From Virgibacillus salarius (GTDB taxonomy: Bacteria > Bacillota > Bacilli > Bacillales > Amphibacillaceae): DNA of 22,624 nt. The notes under the pieces are model-generated. The model worked only from the letters and a program-made list of their open reading frames with translations. It made no database searches and had not been told where the DNA came from. Position 1 is the first letter of the stretch. Each line of letters begins with the position of its first letter. Of this stretch, positions 1 through 7,539 are shown in pieces. The stretch lies in assembly GCF_039521925.1 (NCBI RefSeq), contig NZ_BAAACY010000081.1:1-22624 (forward strand), given 5' to 3'. Made by a program: the position numbers and the translations under genes.

Positions 1-12
1 AGGGCTTTTTTT
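1..12 (+). terminator. Possible right arm of a terminator cut by the window edge
   Basis: The window opens with AGGGC followed by seven T, which looks like the closing arm and U-tract of an intrinsic terminator whose left arm lies outside. The pairing arm is not visible, so this is inference. The rest of 13-250 shows no open frame with a ribosome site. Confidence 0.25.
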
Positions 13-255
13 ATGCATCCGGACTCTGCTTCGATATCCCCTCAAATTTCTCCCTTACAGGAATGCTCCTCATTTATCTAAAATATTCCCTTTCATTGTA
101 TGCCTGCAACTATCAAGTAGTGAAAACAACTAATTTTAGACATTTTTTAAGACCATGGAATGGATAGACGTGTAAATGCTAGCGCTATAAATTATTGGGT
201 CATCTTGTTATTTATGTAAAGCTTAGTTCTTTAAGTATCAATCGAGTTAAAAAAC

Positions 256-284
256 TTGACAAAAAAATTTAATTGTGCTATAAT
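256..284 (+). promoter_or_regulatory. Consensus sigma-A promoter for the methyltransferase
   Basis: TTGACA at 256-261 and TATAAT at 279-284 are separated by 17 bp, and TG at 276-277 gives an extended -10. Every hexamer position matches the consensus, so this should be a strong promoter. The expected start point is about 291, only 20 nt before the hairpin at 311-340. Confidence 0.85.
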
Positions 285-310
285 TTACTTTTATGAAATA
301 AAATTATATA

Positions 311-346
311 ATAGAGTTCTCTTGGCCAAGGGAACTCTATTTTTTT
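311..346 (+). terminator. Intrinsic terminator in the leader, candidate attenuator
   Basis: ATAGAGTTC at 311-319 pairs perfectly with GAACTCTAT at 332-340. The interior 321-330 (CTTGGCCAAG) is itself a palindrome, and T320-G331 can wobble, so the stem can be nearly continuous. A run of seven T (340-346) follows. The element lies between the promoter and the methyltransferase ribosome site, so it should stop most transcripts at about 55 nt unless readthrough is regulated. No proper leader peptide is visible, only ATG AAA TAA at 293-301 with no ribosome site. Confidence 0.75.
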
Positions 347-371
347 GTTCAAAATAAAGGAGTGTATTTGT

Positions 372-1286
372 GTGAAGCAAGGTGAGTCAAGTTTAACTTC
401 ATTAATATCAGCGTTTGGCAGATCCTATCATAGTCAGTTTGATACCCCTAAAATCTTTAACGATTATATAGCAAAAGAGTTAATTTCGCAGGAAGAATTT
501 AATAATATCAAAGAAAATATGGTACAAGGCATAGACTTCTTCAGCCATGATATCGCAAAAAAGTTTAAAGGGGATACAGAAGAAATATTAAAATGGATTA
601 CACAGGTTCAACTATCTCCAACACCCCTGGCTCGTGCCAGGTATTGTGAAAAGGTATTACTTAATGAAGCTATGTTAGAGTTAGAACAATACGTGATACT
701 TGGTGCAGGTTTAGATACGTTTTGTTTTCGACATCCAGAACTGGAAAACACCTTAGAGATATTTGAAGTTGATTTTTCTACTACACAGGAATTTAAGAAA
801 AAAAGACTGGATGAAGCTGGTTTTAAAGTTCCAAGTAATCTACATTTTGTTTCTATGGATTTTACCAAAGCATTCTCCGATCAACAACTAAGAAAGGAAG
901 GATTTGATACTAAAAAAACTTTCTTTAGTCTTTTAGGTGTTTCTTATTATTTAACGAAAGAACAAATTTCAAATTTAATAAATAATTTATTCGCCAAAGT
1001 CCCGTCAGGAAGTTCCATAGTTTTTGATTATGCTGACGAAAAACTCTTTGAAGAAAAAGGCATCTTTAATAGGGTCGAAAATATGGTGAAAATCGCTGCA
1101 GCAAGTGGTGAACCAATGAAGTCATGTTTTTCTTATGATGAAATTGTGGGGATGTTAGAAAAATCCGGTTTACTTATTAATGAACATTTAGCACCCGATA
1201 CAATTAATGAACTTTATTTTAACGATCGAAAAGACTATCTATCAGCCTTTGAAATCATTCATTACATGCATGCTATAAAAAAATAA
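372..1286 (+). CDS. Class I SAM-dependent methyltransferase (LCM / TIGR00027 type)
   Basis: A predicted cytoplasmic S-adenosylmethionine methyltransferase of 304 residues, close to the usual length of about 300 for the leucine-carboxyl-methyltransferase-like (PPM1) group. The AGLDT motif, the glycine-rich SAM loop of this group, lies at about residues 112-116 and is followed by FCFRHPE. The acidic residue after strand 2 is in EVDF (about 132-135). A later SLLGVSYYLT stretch also fits the family. The substrate cannot be told from sequence; bacterial members are mostly unassigned O-methyltransferases, some acting on polyketides or other small molecules. The frame is open from TTG 345, but AAGGAG at 357-362 lies 9 nt before GTG 372, which gives a start VKQGESSLTS, so I choose 372. 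The gene stands alone, behind a strong promoter and a leader terminator, which suggests conditional expression. Confidence 0.85.
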   Translation: MKQGESSLTSLISAFGRSYHSQFDTPKIFNDYIAKELISQEEFNNIKENMVQGIDFFSHDIAKKFKGDTEEILKWITQVQLSPTPLARARYCEKVLLNEAMLELEQYVILGAGLDTFCFRHPELENTLEIFEVDFSTTQEFKKKRLDEAGFKVPSNLHFVSMDFTKAFSDQQLRKEGFDTKKTFFSLLGVSYYLTKEQISNLINNLFAKVPSGSSIVFDYADEKLFEEKGIFNRVENMVKIAAASGEPMKSCFSYDEIVGMLEKSGLLINEHLAPDTINELYFNDRKDYLSAFEIIHYMHAIKK

Positions 1287-1702
1287 AGCATATAAAAAGA
1301 TACTTAATACCAGTTAAAAGGAAGTACCTATAAAGTGACTAAATAACTCTCAAGCAAGCTTTTCCTGGGAAATTTCCTGTTAATGGATATTTCCTGCCTT
1401 GCTTTTTCGAGAGCTACCTAAATAAAGGAATTTTCACCTTGGTATAGTTGCAAAGGTAAAGCTTTGACCCTGTTTTTATTACACAAAATGAGTTAAGAAT
1501 TAAATAATAAGATATAAGCTATTCCTGCCACATCTGTACTTATAAACCAACGACGTTATTAAGACCTGGATATCTTCTTTATCGAAATCCCATATTAGCC
1601 TCTAGAAAAAAACTATATGACTAAAACACAACCTGAAGGTAATTCTTAACAACTTAGGTAAAAAAATCAAACCTTTTAACGGGTCTATAGGGGGGAGCGT
1701 CT
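1287..1702. other. Intergenic stretch with a long imperfect inverted repeat
   Basis: No supported gene. CTCTC (1347-1351) plus AAGCAAG (1352-1358) pair with CTTGCTT (1398-1404) and GAGAG (1409-1413), leaving a 4-nt bulge and a loop of about 39 nt. The loop region repeats TTTCCTG three times. There is a T run inside the right arm but no classical U-tract after it, so this may be a weak terminator for the methyltransferase or a structured RNA. The ribosome site AGGGGGGAG (about 1689-1696) for the next gene closes the interval. Confidence 0.4.
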
Positions 1703-2179
1703 ATGAATTTATCTGATATTTTGAATTTCCAATTATTACCCAAGTCCAACTCAGTGATGGAACTACTCAGTTTAAATGAAAAAACTAAAGAACAAGGCTT
1801 GGTTCTCACACCAGATGATATAAAAACATTAGTTGTGTTCAGGAATAAAGTACTTCGTGACTATGCGAGAGTTGAGCTGGGCATTGAAGTGCTACAGGAG
1901 TTAATTAAGGTATTTTCTTCTTCCCCTTATATGGAAAAGGATCATTATGTTGATACACTTAATGAGCTCCAGGAGATTTTTTATTATCTTAGAAATGAAA
2001 CAGAAGATAAGGTGGAGGACATAAAACTTATTATGAAGATGAACGATTATTTTAATGGATCCTGCGCAGGATCTGTAGAGCTATTAAGAAGTAAAATGGA
2101 AGAACTTGCAGAGAATTTCAAAAAGGACATGATGTGTCTTGATTCTTTATTTGAAGGTGATGAATCAGCGTGGGATTAG
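1703..2179 (+). CDS. DUF6323-like protein, first gene of a coupled pair
   Basis: A 158-residue acidic, mostly helical soluble protein with no signal peptide or membrane segment. The layout (N-terminal LLPKSNSVMELLSLNEKT, then TPDDIKTLVVFRN, then SSPYMEKDHYVDTLNELQEIFYYLRNE, and NDYFNGSCAGSVELL near the C-terminus) matches my memory of DUF6323, a family of unknown function usually next to DUF6179. That is recall, not a database result. A strong ribosome site (AGGGGGGAG) lies 6 nt before ATG 1703. The gene overlaps the next by 10 nt, so the two products are probably made together and may interact. I see no catalytic motif and assign no function. Confidence 0.75.
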   Translation: MNLSDILNFQLLPKSNSVMELLSLNEKTKEQGLVLTPDDIKTLVVFRNKVLRDYARVELGIEVLQELIKVFSSSPYMEKDHYVDTLNELQEIFYYLRNETEDKVEDIKLIMKMNDYFNGSCAGSVELLRSKMEELAENFKKDMMCLDSLFEGDESAWD

Positions 2180-3606
2180 ATAACACACAAGATTGTTCTC
2201 GCTCAGTTTCCAATATTATTATCGATCGATCTCGGTTAAAACGAAATAACTATATACTGTCTCTTCTGCAGGAAGGTCAGCGGGTGGGAGCGATTACCAG
2301 TAAGAAGGCTTATCAGATACAGGGTGAGATTATGCAGGTTCTGCAACAATTGATACGAAAGTATACTCAAGGGAAAAGTACGTCGGTGACATCGGAAACT
2401 GCGGAAGATATCATGGTATCTCTGATATACGCTATGGATGTATATGTCCTTCATTTTAACAACTCTGAAGAAGCTATTGTTCATTTAAATTTTGAGAGCA
2501 TAAAGGATATACATGCTAAAGGTGTTGAATTACTTCGCCAATACTATGAGGACGCAAAGCAACTGTATCAAGAAATGAAAAAGATAAGATTAGCTGTGCC
2601 AGTGGATGCCTATAATATGACCATTGATGAATCATTACCTGTATTTATGAAACAGTATAATATTATTTTTGGGGCGCAAAATACAATGGCTAGTATCGAC
2701 TATCCTTTAGCCATTGATGATATGCGACTTCAGGGTGTTATTTATATTAAACAATATTTAGAACGACTACGAATAGAGACAAAGTTCTGCCAATTTTTTA
2801 GTCATCAGGATTTAATGTATGTCTTAACGAATTTTGGGAAGATATACCACTTTAATTATCACGTAGAGCTATTTAACATATTTGAATTAATGGTAAACAA
2901 TGCTGTTTTTTCACTTCTAGCTGGTAAGAAAGCCAGTCAAGTTAGAATCTCTGAAACTCAATATAAACAGTTAAACCGCATGTTAATAGCCTGTTGTGCA
3001 GATCAAAGATCTAAGTTGATTCATGAATCGATCAATCAGTTACAAAAAGAGCTACAAACGGATCAAGCACTTACCCATTATATTGATCTGTACCGTAATG
3101 AATTGGTTCAAAGGGTAAATAACGCAGCTAAAATCGGTAGTTTCGAGATAATGATTATTAGAGAAATCGAAGAGCACAAAAAACCAATGGTCTTAATGTT
3201 GAATGAGAATAATCGAATGAGTGATATTCAAATGCGGAATTTAGTAGATCGCATCACTGGAAGTGACAACACAGAAAAAAAAGTACAACTAATTCGAAGG
3301 TATTTTGTTTCACTGCATGATTACCTAGATTTACTAAATTCAGGATGTCTGTTTGCTGATGAATATGATGCGCTTTTTGATACCTTAGGTGATGTCGAAC
3401 TAGCTATTTTAGCCAAAATCGTATTTTACGAGAAATTACGGGGGGATATTCGAGGTTTTCGATTCGTTGTTGCTGACGGTGTTGAAGCAGAGAGCGAGTG
3501 GGAAATGCATTATATTGGATTTATGCAGCAGTTGGATGGTGAGCGGATCGAAGCTGTTGAGCATCTTATCTACGATATTGATTATGAAGATCTATCATTT
3601 TATTGA
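2170..3606 (+). CDS. DUF6179-like protein, second gene of the coupled pair
   Basis: A 478-residue protein predicted to be almost entirely alpha-helical, soluble, with no transmembrane helix and no nucleotide-binding or catalytic motif I can recognise. The central IDYPLAIDDMRLQGVIYIKQYLE segment (about residues 176-198), with FCQFFSHQDL after it, is the part I associate with DUF6179, which pairs with DUF6323. The C-terminal 60 residues are strongly acidic. It starts at GTG 2170, inside the end of the upstream gene and in a different frame, with GAAGGTGA about 10 nt upstream, so translation is coupled. No terminator follows closely. The constant pairing and coupling suggest a two-protein complex; the role is unknown. 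Confidence 0.75.
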   Translation: MGLDNTQDCSRSVSNIIIDRSRLKRNNYILSLLQEGQRVGAITSKKAYQIQGEIMQVLQQLIRKYTQGKSTSVTSETAEDIMVSLIYAMDVYVLHFNNSEEAIVHLNFESIKDIHAKGVELLRQYYEDAKQLYQEMKKIRLAVPVDAYNMTIDESLPVFMKQYNIIFGAQNTMASIDYPLAIDDMRLQGVIYIKQYLERLRIETKFCQFFSHQDLMYVLTNFGKIYHFNYHVELFNIFELMVNNAVFSLLAGKKASQVRISETQYKQLNRMLIACCADQRSKLIHESINQLQKELQTDQALTHYIDLYRNELVQRVNNAAKIGSFEIMIIREIEEHKKPMVLMLNENNRMSDIQMRNLVDRITGSDNTEKKVQLIRRYFVSLHDYLDLLNSGCLFADEYDALFDTLGDVELAILAKIVFYEKLRGDIRGFRFVVADGVEAESEWEMHYIGFMQQLDGERIEAVEHLIYDIDYEDLSFY

Positions 3607-4322
3607 GTAAAACCTATAGAATGAGGATGATTGTATAGACAGATACATCTAATCTTATTTTTGGAAGTTAATCTATATCAGTTATTCTCTTTATTTATAA
3701 CAGCTTGGCTATCATTAAATTTAATCGTTATGTACAAAATATATATTTCATAAAGTGTACATTCAATCAGTGGGGGTTTTATTTATCCCCCGCTGATTGG
3801 TAGCACCAAAAGTGGATGACTCAAAGGCCTTTGAACCCATCAGACATTTCCTTGCAGTCGATCCCTCACTTACCAATAGTTTGAAGACGAGGTATTATTG
3901 CCAATTATCTGTGAGGTAACATATTTCATGTTGAAAAGAATAATGAGACATTTTTGCAATTTATTTTTTCAATAGTCATGGTAATAGATTGTCATAAGTT
4001 AATGCTGGGGGCAACATACTATTTTTGCAAGCATAGCATTAAGTGCGCAATGTTTAACAAAGCAACTAACAAACAAGTATGAGCGTTTTCATAAGGACTT
4101 GATGATATTGTGTAAATGGCAATATTTTTCTATATTTAAAAGTACATCTATAGATTTGGAAGAAGCGAAATCAAATGATATTCGTATAGGCTAGACTTTT
4201 TAAGTTCTGTAATTTGGCTAAATAAAGGGAAAAGAAATAAGATTATATTTTTAGCAAATTAGAAGAAATCTGTAGTCATCATCTGCGTTAAACTGAAGAA
4301 AACAAAAAAGGGAGCAGATTAT
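3607..4322. other. Long intergenic region with possible gene debris
   Basis: About 715 bases without a supported gene. It holds the strong hairpin at 3765-3798. It also holds a start-less open stretch at 4003-4191 (stop 4192-4194) whose translation, with ALSAQCLTKQLTNKYERFHK, looks protein-like but which I cannot identify. Stop-to-stop stretches of this size also occur by chance in AT-rich DNA. The ribosome site AAGGGAG for the DUF899 gene is at about 4308-4314. No promoter stands out. Confidence 0.4.
3765..3798. repeat. Strong hairpin without a U-tract
   Basis: AATCAGTGGGGG (3765-3776) pairs with CCCCCGCTGATT (3787-3798) over 12 bp with one G-T pair, around a 10-nt AT loop. No T run follows on either strand, so it is not a standard terminator. 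Sub-terminal hairpins of this kind are found at ends of some insertion sequences and in small repeats, so a mobile-element remnant is possible. Confidence 0.6.
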
Positions 4323-5135
4323 ATGAAAAAAACCCAAAAGGATTTGCAACTACCACCTATTGTTTCACGAGATGAATGGCTTATCGCTCGTAAGGAATTG
4401 CTGGCAAAGGAGAAGGAGTTCACTATAGCGCGGGATAGACTGAATGCTATGCGTCGCCAACTCCCAATGGTAGAGATTAACAAGGATTATGTCTTTGATA
4501 GCCCGCATGGTAAAACAAGTCTGCTTGATCTGTTTGAAGGACGTCCGCAGCTGATTGTGCAGCACTTCATGTTCGACCCTGATTGGGAGGCAGGTTGTCC
4601 TGCTTGCTCTCTCGCTACGGACAACGTCGGTCATCTGTCTCACCTACATGCACGAAACACGTCACTGGCTATGATATCCCGTGCTCCACTCTCAAAGATC
4701 CAACATTATAAGAAGCGTATGGGGTGGGACATTCCTTGGTACTCATCCTTTAATAGTGACTTTAATTATGATTTCCATGCTACATTAGACGAATCTGTGA
4801 CTCCAATTGAATACAACTATTTGACTAAAGAAGAGCTTATGGAAAAGGGCGTACCCCTCGATTCTGAACAGTCCATGGAAGTTCCTGGTTTCAGTTCCTT
4901 TCTTCGCAATGGTGATAGAATTTTTCACACGTATACCACTTATGCCCGTGGAACTGACATATTAATTGGAACCTTCAACTACCTCGATTTAACAGCTCTT
5001 GGTAGGCAAGAGGATTGGGAAGATCCATCTGGACGCAGTGATGGCAATGGGAAGACATGGCTTCGTCGTCATGACGAATATGAACACTCTTTGGAAATGA
5101 ATGCTTGTTGTCCTTCAAAAAAGAAAAATCTATAA
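4323..5135 (+). CDS. DUF899 family thioredoxin-like protein
   Basis: A 270-residue predicted cytoplasmic protein of the DUF899 family, which has a thioredoxin-like fold and is often annotated as thioredoxin family protein. The N-terminal LPPIVSRDEWLIARKELLAKEKE, the GKTSLLDLFEGRPQLIVQHFMFDPDW core (about 63-88) and the later FHTYTTYARGTDIL segment are family hallmarks. A CPAC motif at 92-95 sits where a thioredoxin active site would be, so a thiol redox role is plausible but unproven. The protein ends with a second cysteine pair (ACCPSKKK). ATG 4323 has AAGGGAG 8 nt upstream. It appears to be transcribed alone; the next clear terminator is about 260 nt past the stop. Family assignment is firm, biochemical role is not. 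Confidence 0.88.
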   Translation: MKKTQKDLQLPPIVSRDEWLIARKELLAKEKEFTIARDRLNAMRRQLPMVEINKDYVFDSPHGKTSLLDLFEGRPQLIVQHFMFDPDWEAGCPACSLATDNVGHLSHLHARNTSLAMISRAPLSKIQHYKKRMGWDIPWYSSFNSDFNYDFHATLDESVTPIEYNYLTKEELMEKGVPLDSEQSMEVPGFSSFLRNGDRIFHTYTTYARGTDILIGTFNYLDLTALGRQEDWEDPSGRSDGNGKTWLRRHDEYEHSLEMNACCPSKKKNL

Positions 5136-5395
5136 TCCATGTAGTTCATCTATGTATATGAATAGTAGTTAACAGAGGAAGCGATAGATTTGTCTTGATA
5201 AGAGAGGTAGCTTGTTTTGCCTCAACGCAACGGGTTATGAGAAAAACAGAAACATCGGAGTTAAAATATATGATGGCCCAATAGATCACGTGTGATATAT
5301 ACGTATTTATCTCAAATGTTTTTAGATTACGGATGTCTCCGTTTTTGCACATTAGCTATAGGTAAGCAAAATGCTGTAATAATAAAATATGTAGA

Positions 5396-5446
5396 ACACC
5401 TAAGCGACTTTTGAAGGAGTTACTCTACCAAAATGTCGCTTTTTTG
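5396..5446 (+). terminator. Intrinsic terminator downstream of the DUF899 gene
   Basis: AAGCGAC (5402-5408) pairs with GTCGCTT (5435-5441), extended inward by TTTTG/CAAAA with one bulge and outward by ACACC/GGTGT across the T run. Six T occupy 5440-5445. The stop of the nearest upstream gene is 266 nt away, so the 3' UTR is long or an unseen short transcript ends here. Confidence 0.75.
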
Positions 5447-5740
5447 GTGTGTCTAAATTTTGGAGTAGGGAGAGTGAAATTATAACATTATATACGCATA
5501 TCCATTTACGGAGATACAAACAAAGTAAAGGGCTGGGTATGCAGAGAATCATTACCCAAATTTAGATGTGCAGTTAGAGAAAGAGGAAATTCAAATATCC
5601 GTTTTATCTGTGCTTTTGAATAAAGCTATATAACTAGGACTAAAAATAAAATAGAAAATTTATTGCTAAATGTCATCATAGCCACTGTTTGTAATCCTCT
5701 ACTGACGAATGTCTCACCTTATATTACAAAAGCAGGAGGA
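5447..5740. other. Intergenic spacer before the fructose operon
   Basis: Together with 5136-5395, this stretch shows no open frame with a ribosome site and no recognisable remnant. Both flank the terminator at 5396-5446. The regulatory part starts at 5744. Confidence 0.5.
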
Positions 5741-5745
5741 TTTTT

Positions 5746-5792
5746 ATGATTGGTTTTGATCGTTTATGATTGACTATGAATGAAAATGATTG
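5746..5792 (+). promoter_or_regulatory. Five-box FruR operator array with exact 10-bp period
   Basis: ATGATTG occurs at 5746-5752, 5766-5772 and 5786-5792, with the variants TTGATCG at 5756-5762 and ATGAATG at 5776-5782. Start positions are exactly 10 bp apart, so all boxes face one side of the helix. DeoR-family repressors are known to bind short direct repeats. The array sits directly before the DeoR-type gene fruR and overlaps its promoter, so autorepression is the natural reading. Confidence 0.75.
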
Positions 5793-5798
5793 TATTAT
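5770..5798 (+). promoter_or_regulatory. Sigma-A promoter of the fruRKA operon
   Basis: TTGACT (5770-5775) and TATTAT (5793-5798) are 17 bp apart, giving a start point near 5805. The -35 overlaps the third operator box and the spacer contains the fourth and fifth boxes, so bound repressor would block RNA polymerase. Confidence 0.7.
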
Positions 5799-5801
5799 TT
5801 A

Positions 5802-5815
5802 TGTAAGCGATTAAT
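5802..5815 (+). promoter_or_regulatory. Candidate cre (CcpA) site at the fru start point
   Basis: TGTAAGCGATTAAT matches the cre consensus TGWAANCGNTNWCA at 12 of 14 positions; the last two differ. It covers the predicted start point, a common place for CcpA repression sites in Bacillus sugar operons. Inference from match and position only. Confidence 0.45.
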
Positions 5816-5838
5816 TCATGAATAGAGGGATACTTATA

Positions 5839-6594
5839 ATGTTAACGATCGAACGTCAAGAGCTAATCATTGGACTGTTGAAAGCGAAAGAGATCGTGTC
5901 TGTTCGTCAGATTTGCGAGTCAACAGGGGCATCTGAATCAACCATACGTCGTGATCTAACTGAATTAGAAAATAAACAATTGATCAAAAGGGTGCACGGC
6001 GGTGCTTCTCTGTTAAAGAAGAAGCTAGAAGAACCAACACTTTTAGAAAAGACAGCACAATTTCAAATAGAAAAAGAGGCGATCGCGAGTAAAGCTGCCA
6101 CTTTTATTGAGGATGGAGATTCTATTTACCTAGATGCAGGCACCTCCACCATGCAAATGATTCCTTTGCTACAAGGTAAGTCAGTTGTCGTTGTCACAAA
6201 CGGAATCCCACATGTACAGCTCCTTATTGAGTATGGAATCGAAACATATGTCATTTCAGGAAAGGCAAAAAAAGGGACGGCTGCCTTAATTGGAACAAAA
6301 GCGGTTGATGCCATCAAGGAATTTCGTTTTGACAAATGCTTTCTCGGTATAAATGGTATTCATGCAAGTCAAGGATTCACCACACCAGATCCTGAGGAAG
6401 CAAATGTTAAACAAGCCGCAATCAAGCAATCACAAGCAAGCTTTATATTAGCAGATCCAACAAAATTCGGAGAAGTATCCTTTGCAAGTGTAGCAAATAT
6501 TGAAAACGCCACCATCATCACAACAGATGGGATATCAACAGAACAACATGAAAAGATTGCAAAATTAACAACTTTAGAGGTGGTGTCACAATGA
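5839..6594 (+). CDS. fruR: DeoR-family transcriptional repressor of the fructose operon
   Basis: A 251-residue DeoR-family regulator. The N-terminal winged helix-turn-helix contains ASESTIRRDL (about 31-40), the recognition helix signature of the family, followed by the wing KRVHGGA. The C-terminal sugar-phosphate sensor domain has DAGTST (about 99-104) and a later FLGINGIHASQGFTTPDPEEA stretch typical of DeoR sensors. In this family the inducer is usually a sugar phosphate; for FruR it is thought to be fructose-1-phosphate. ATG 5818 is in frame, but AGAGGGA at 5824-5830 lies 8 nt before ATG 5839, and MLTIERQELI is the usual DeoR beginning, so I choose 5839. It heads the operon, overlaps fruK by 4 nt, and is probably autoregulated through the repeat array upstream. 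Confidence 0.93.
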   Translation: MLTIERQELIIGLLKAKEIVSVRQICESTGASESTIRRDLTELENKQLIKRVHGGASLLKKKLEEPTLLEKTAQFQIEKEAIASKAATFIEDGDSIYLDAGTSTMQMIPLLQGKSVVVVTNGIPHVQLLIEYGIETYVISGKAKKGTAALIGTKAVDAIKEFRFDKCFLGINGIHASQGFTTPDPEEANVKQAAIKQSQASFILADPTKFGEVSFASVANIENATIITTDGISTEQHEKIAKLTTLEVVSQ

Positions 6595-7508
6595 TTTATA
6601 CCATAACCTTGAACCCTGCCGTTGACTATGTTGTAAAACTTGAATTAGTGGAGCAAGGAACAATTAATAGAAGTCAGGATGATTACAAAGAAGCAGGCGG
6701 AAAAGGTATTAACGTATCCCGTGTATTAAATCGCTTAGGAACAACAAGCACGGCTTTGGGCTTTGTTGGCGGTTTTACTGGAAAATTCATTACAGATTAT
6801 TTGGAAGAAGTTGACATCGTCCATGATTTTGTCTCCTTACAAGAAGACACAAGAATTAATATAAAGCTAAAAGCTGGTAATGAAGAGACAGAGATAAACG
6901 GAAAATCACCTACCATCACAGAAAAAAACTACAACTCGTTTGTAAACAAGCTACGAGGCTTAACAACCGAAGATATTGTTGTGCTAGCAGGTAGCTTGCC
7001 AACCTTTCTTCCTGATGATACCTACCATTCCATCATAACAATGCTGAACGCACAAGGTGTTTCGGTCATTTTAGATACAAGTGGATTGGCTTTAGAGCAA
7101 GCTATCAAAGCAAGCCCAGCATTTATTAAGCCGAATAACTATGAACTTGCAGAGCTATTTTCAGAAAAAGCGGAAACAGATCAGGACATTGTTAGACTTG
7201 CGAAGAGATTACATGAAGAAAACCGAATTGATCATGTATTCGTATCGATGGCAAAAGAAGGGGCTATTTATGTAGGGGAAGCTGGAACCTTTAAGCTAAG
7301 TGCTCCAAAAGGACAAGCCATTCACTCTGTTGGTGCAGGGGACTCATCTGTAGCAGGCTTCCTTTATAAATGGCAGCAAACCACTAATGCTGTTGAAGCG
7401 GCTAGATACGCTGTTGCTTCAGGAAGTGCCACGGCATTTTCTAAGACATTGTGTACAAAGGATGAGGTCGAGAAACTATTAGCCGAGGTTCATGTAACAG
7501 CAATATAG
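6591..7508 (+). CDS. fruK: 1-phosphofructokinase
   Basis: Phosphorylates fructose-1-phosphate to fructose-1,6-bisphosphate with ATP, the second step of PTS fructose use, in the cytoplasm. This is a PfkB/ribokinase-fold protein of 305 residues, the usual length. The first PfkB signature is GGKGINVSRVLNRLG (about 36-50), the NPAVDY start (8-13) is typical of the sugar-phosphate-kinase branch, and the second signature is HSVGAGDSSVAGF (about 245-257), with Asp251 as catalytic base. The start codon ATG overlaps the fruR stop (ATGA), so translation is coupled. fruA follows after a gap of about 30 nt. The order repressor, kinase, transporter is the standard Bacillus arrangement. Nothing is missing from the active site. 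Confidence 0.96.
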   Translation: MIYTITLNPAVDYVVKLELVEQGTINRSQDDYKEAGGKGINVSRVLNRLGTTSTALGFVGGFTGKFITDYLEEVDIVHDFVSLQEDTRINIKLKAGNEETEINGKSPTITEKNYNSFVNKLRGLTTEDIVVLAGSLPTFLPDDTYHSIITMLNAQGVSVILDTSGLALEQAIKASPAFIKPNNYELAELFSEKAETDQDIVRLAKRLHEENRIDHVFVSMAKEGAIYVGEAGTFKLSAPKGQAIHSVGAGDSSVAGFLYKWQQTTNAVEAARYAVASGSATAFSKTLCTKDEVEKLLAEVHVTAI

Positions 7509-7539
7509 AAAGAAACATCATCGAGAAGGGATGAGGTCT

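Noticed and set aside
293..301. Leader peptide ATG AAA TAA controlling the attenuator
   Set aside because: Only two codons, starting about 2 nt from the predicted RNA start, so there is no room for a ribosome site.
3765..3798. Intrinsic terminator for the DUF6179 gene
   Set aside because: The stem is strong but no T run follows on either strand, and it lies 160 nt past the stop.
4003..4194. Real small gene in the 3.6-4.3 kb gap
   Set aside because: The open stretch has no ribosome site and no ATG near its beginning; kept only as possible debris.
5146..5352. Minus-strand 68-codon open frame
   Set aside because: No ribosome site, no recognisable family, and composition typical of chance frames in AT-rich DNA.
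5746..5792. CRISPR-like or tandem minisatellite array
   Set aside because: Units are 10 bp with only about 7 conserved bases and no unique spacers; placement over a promoter before a DeoR gene fits an operator array.
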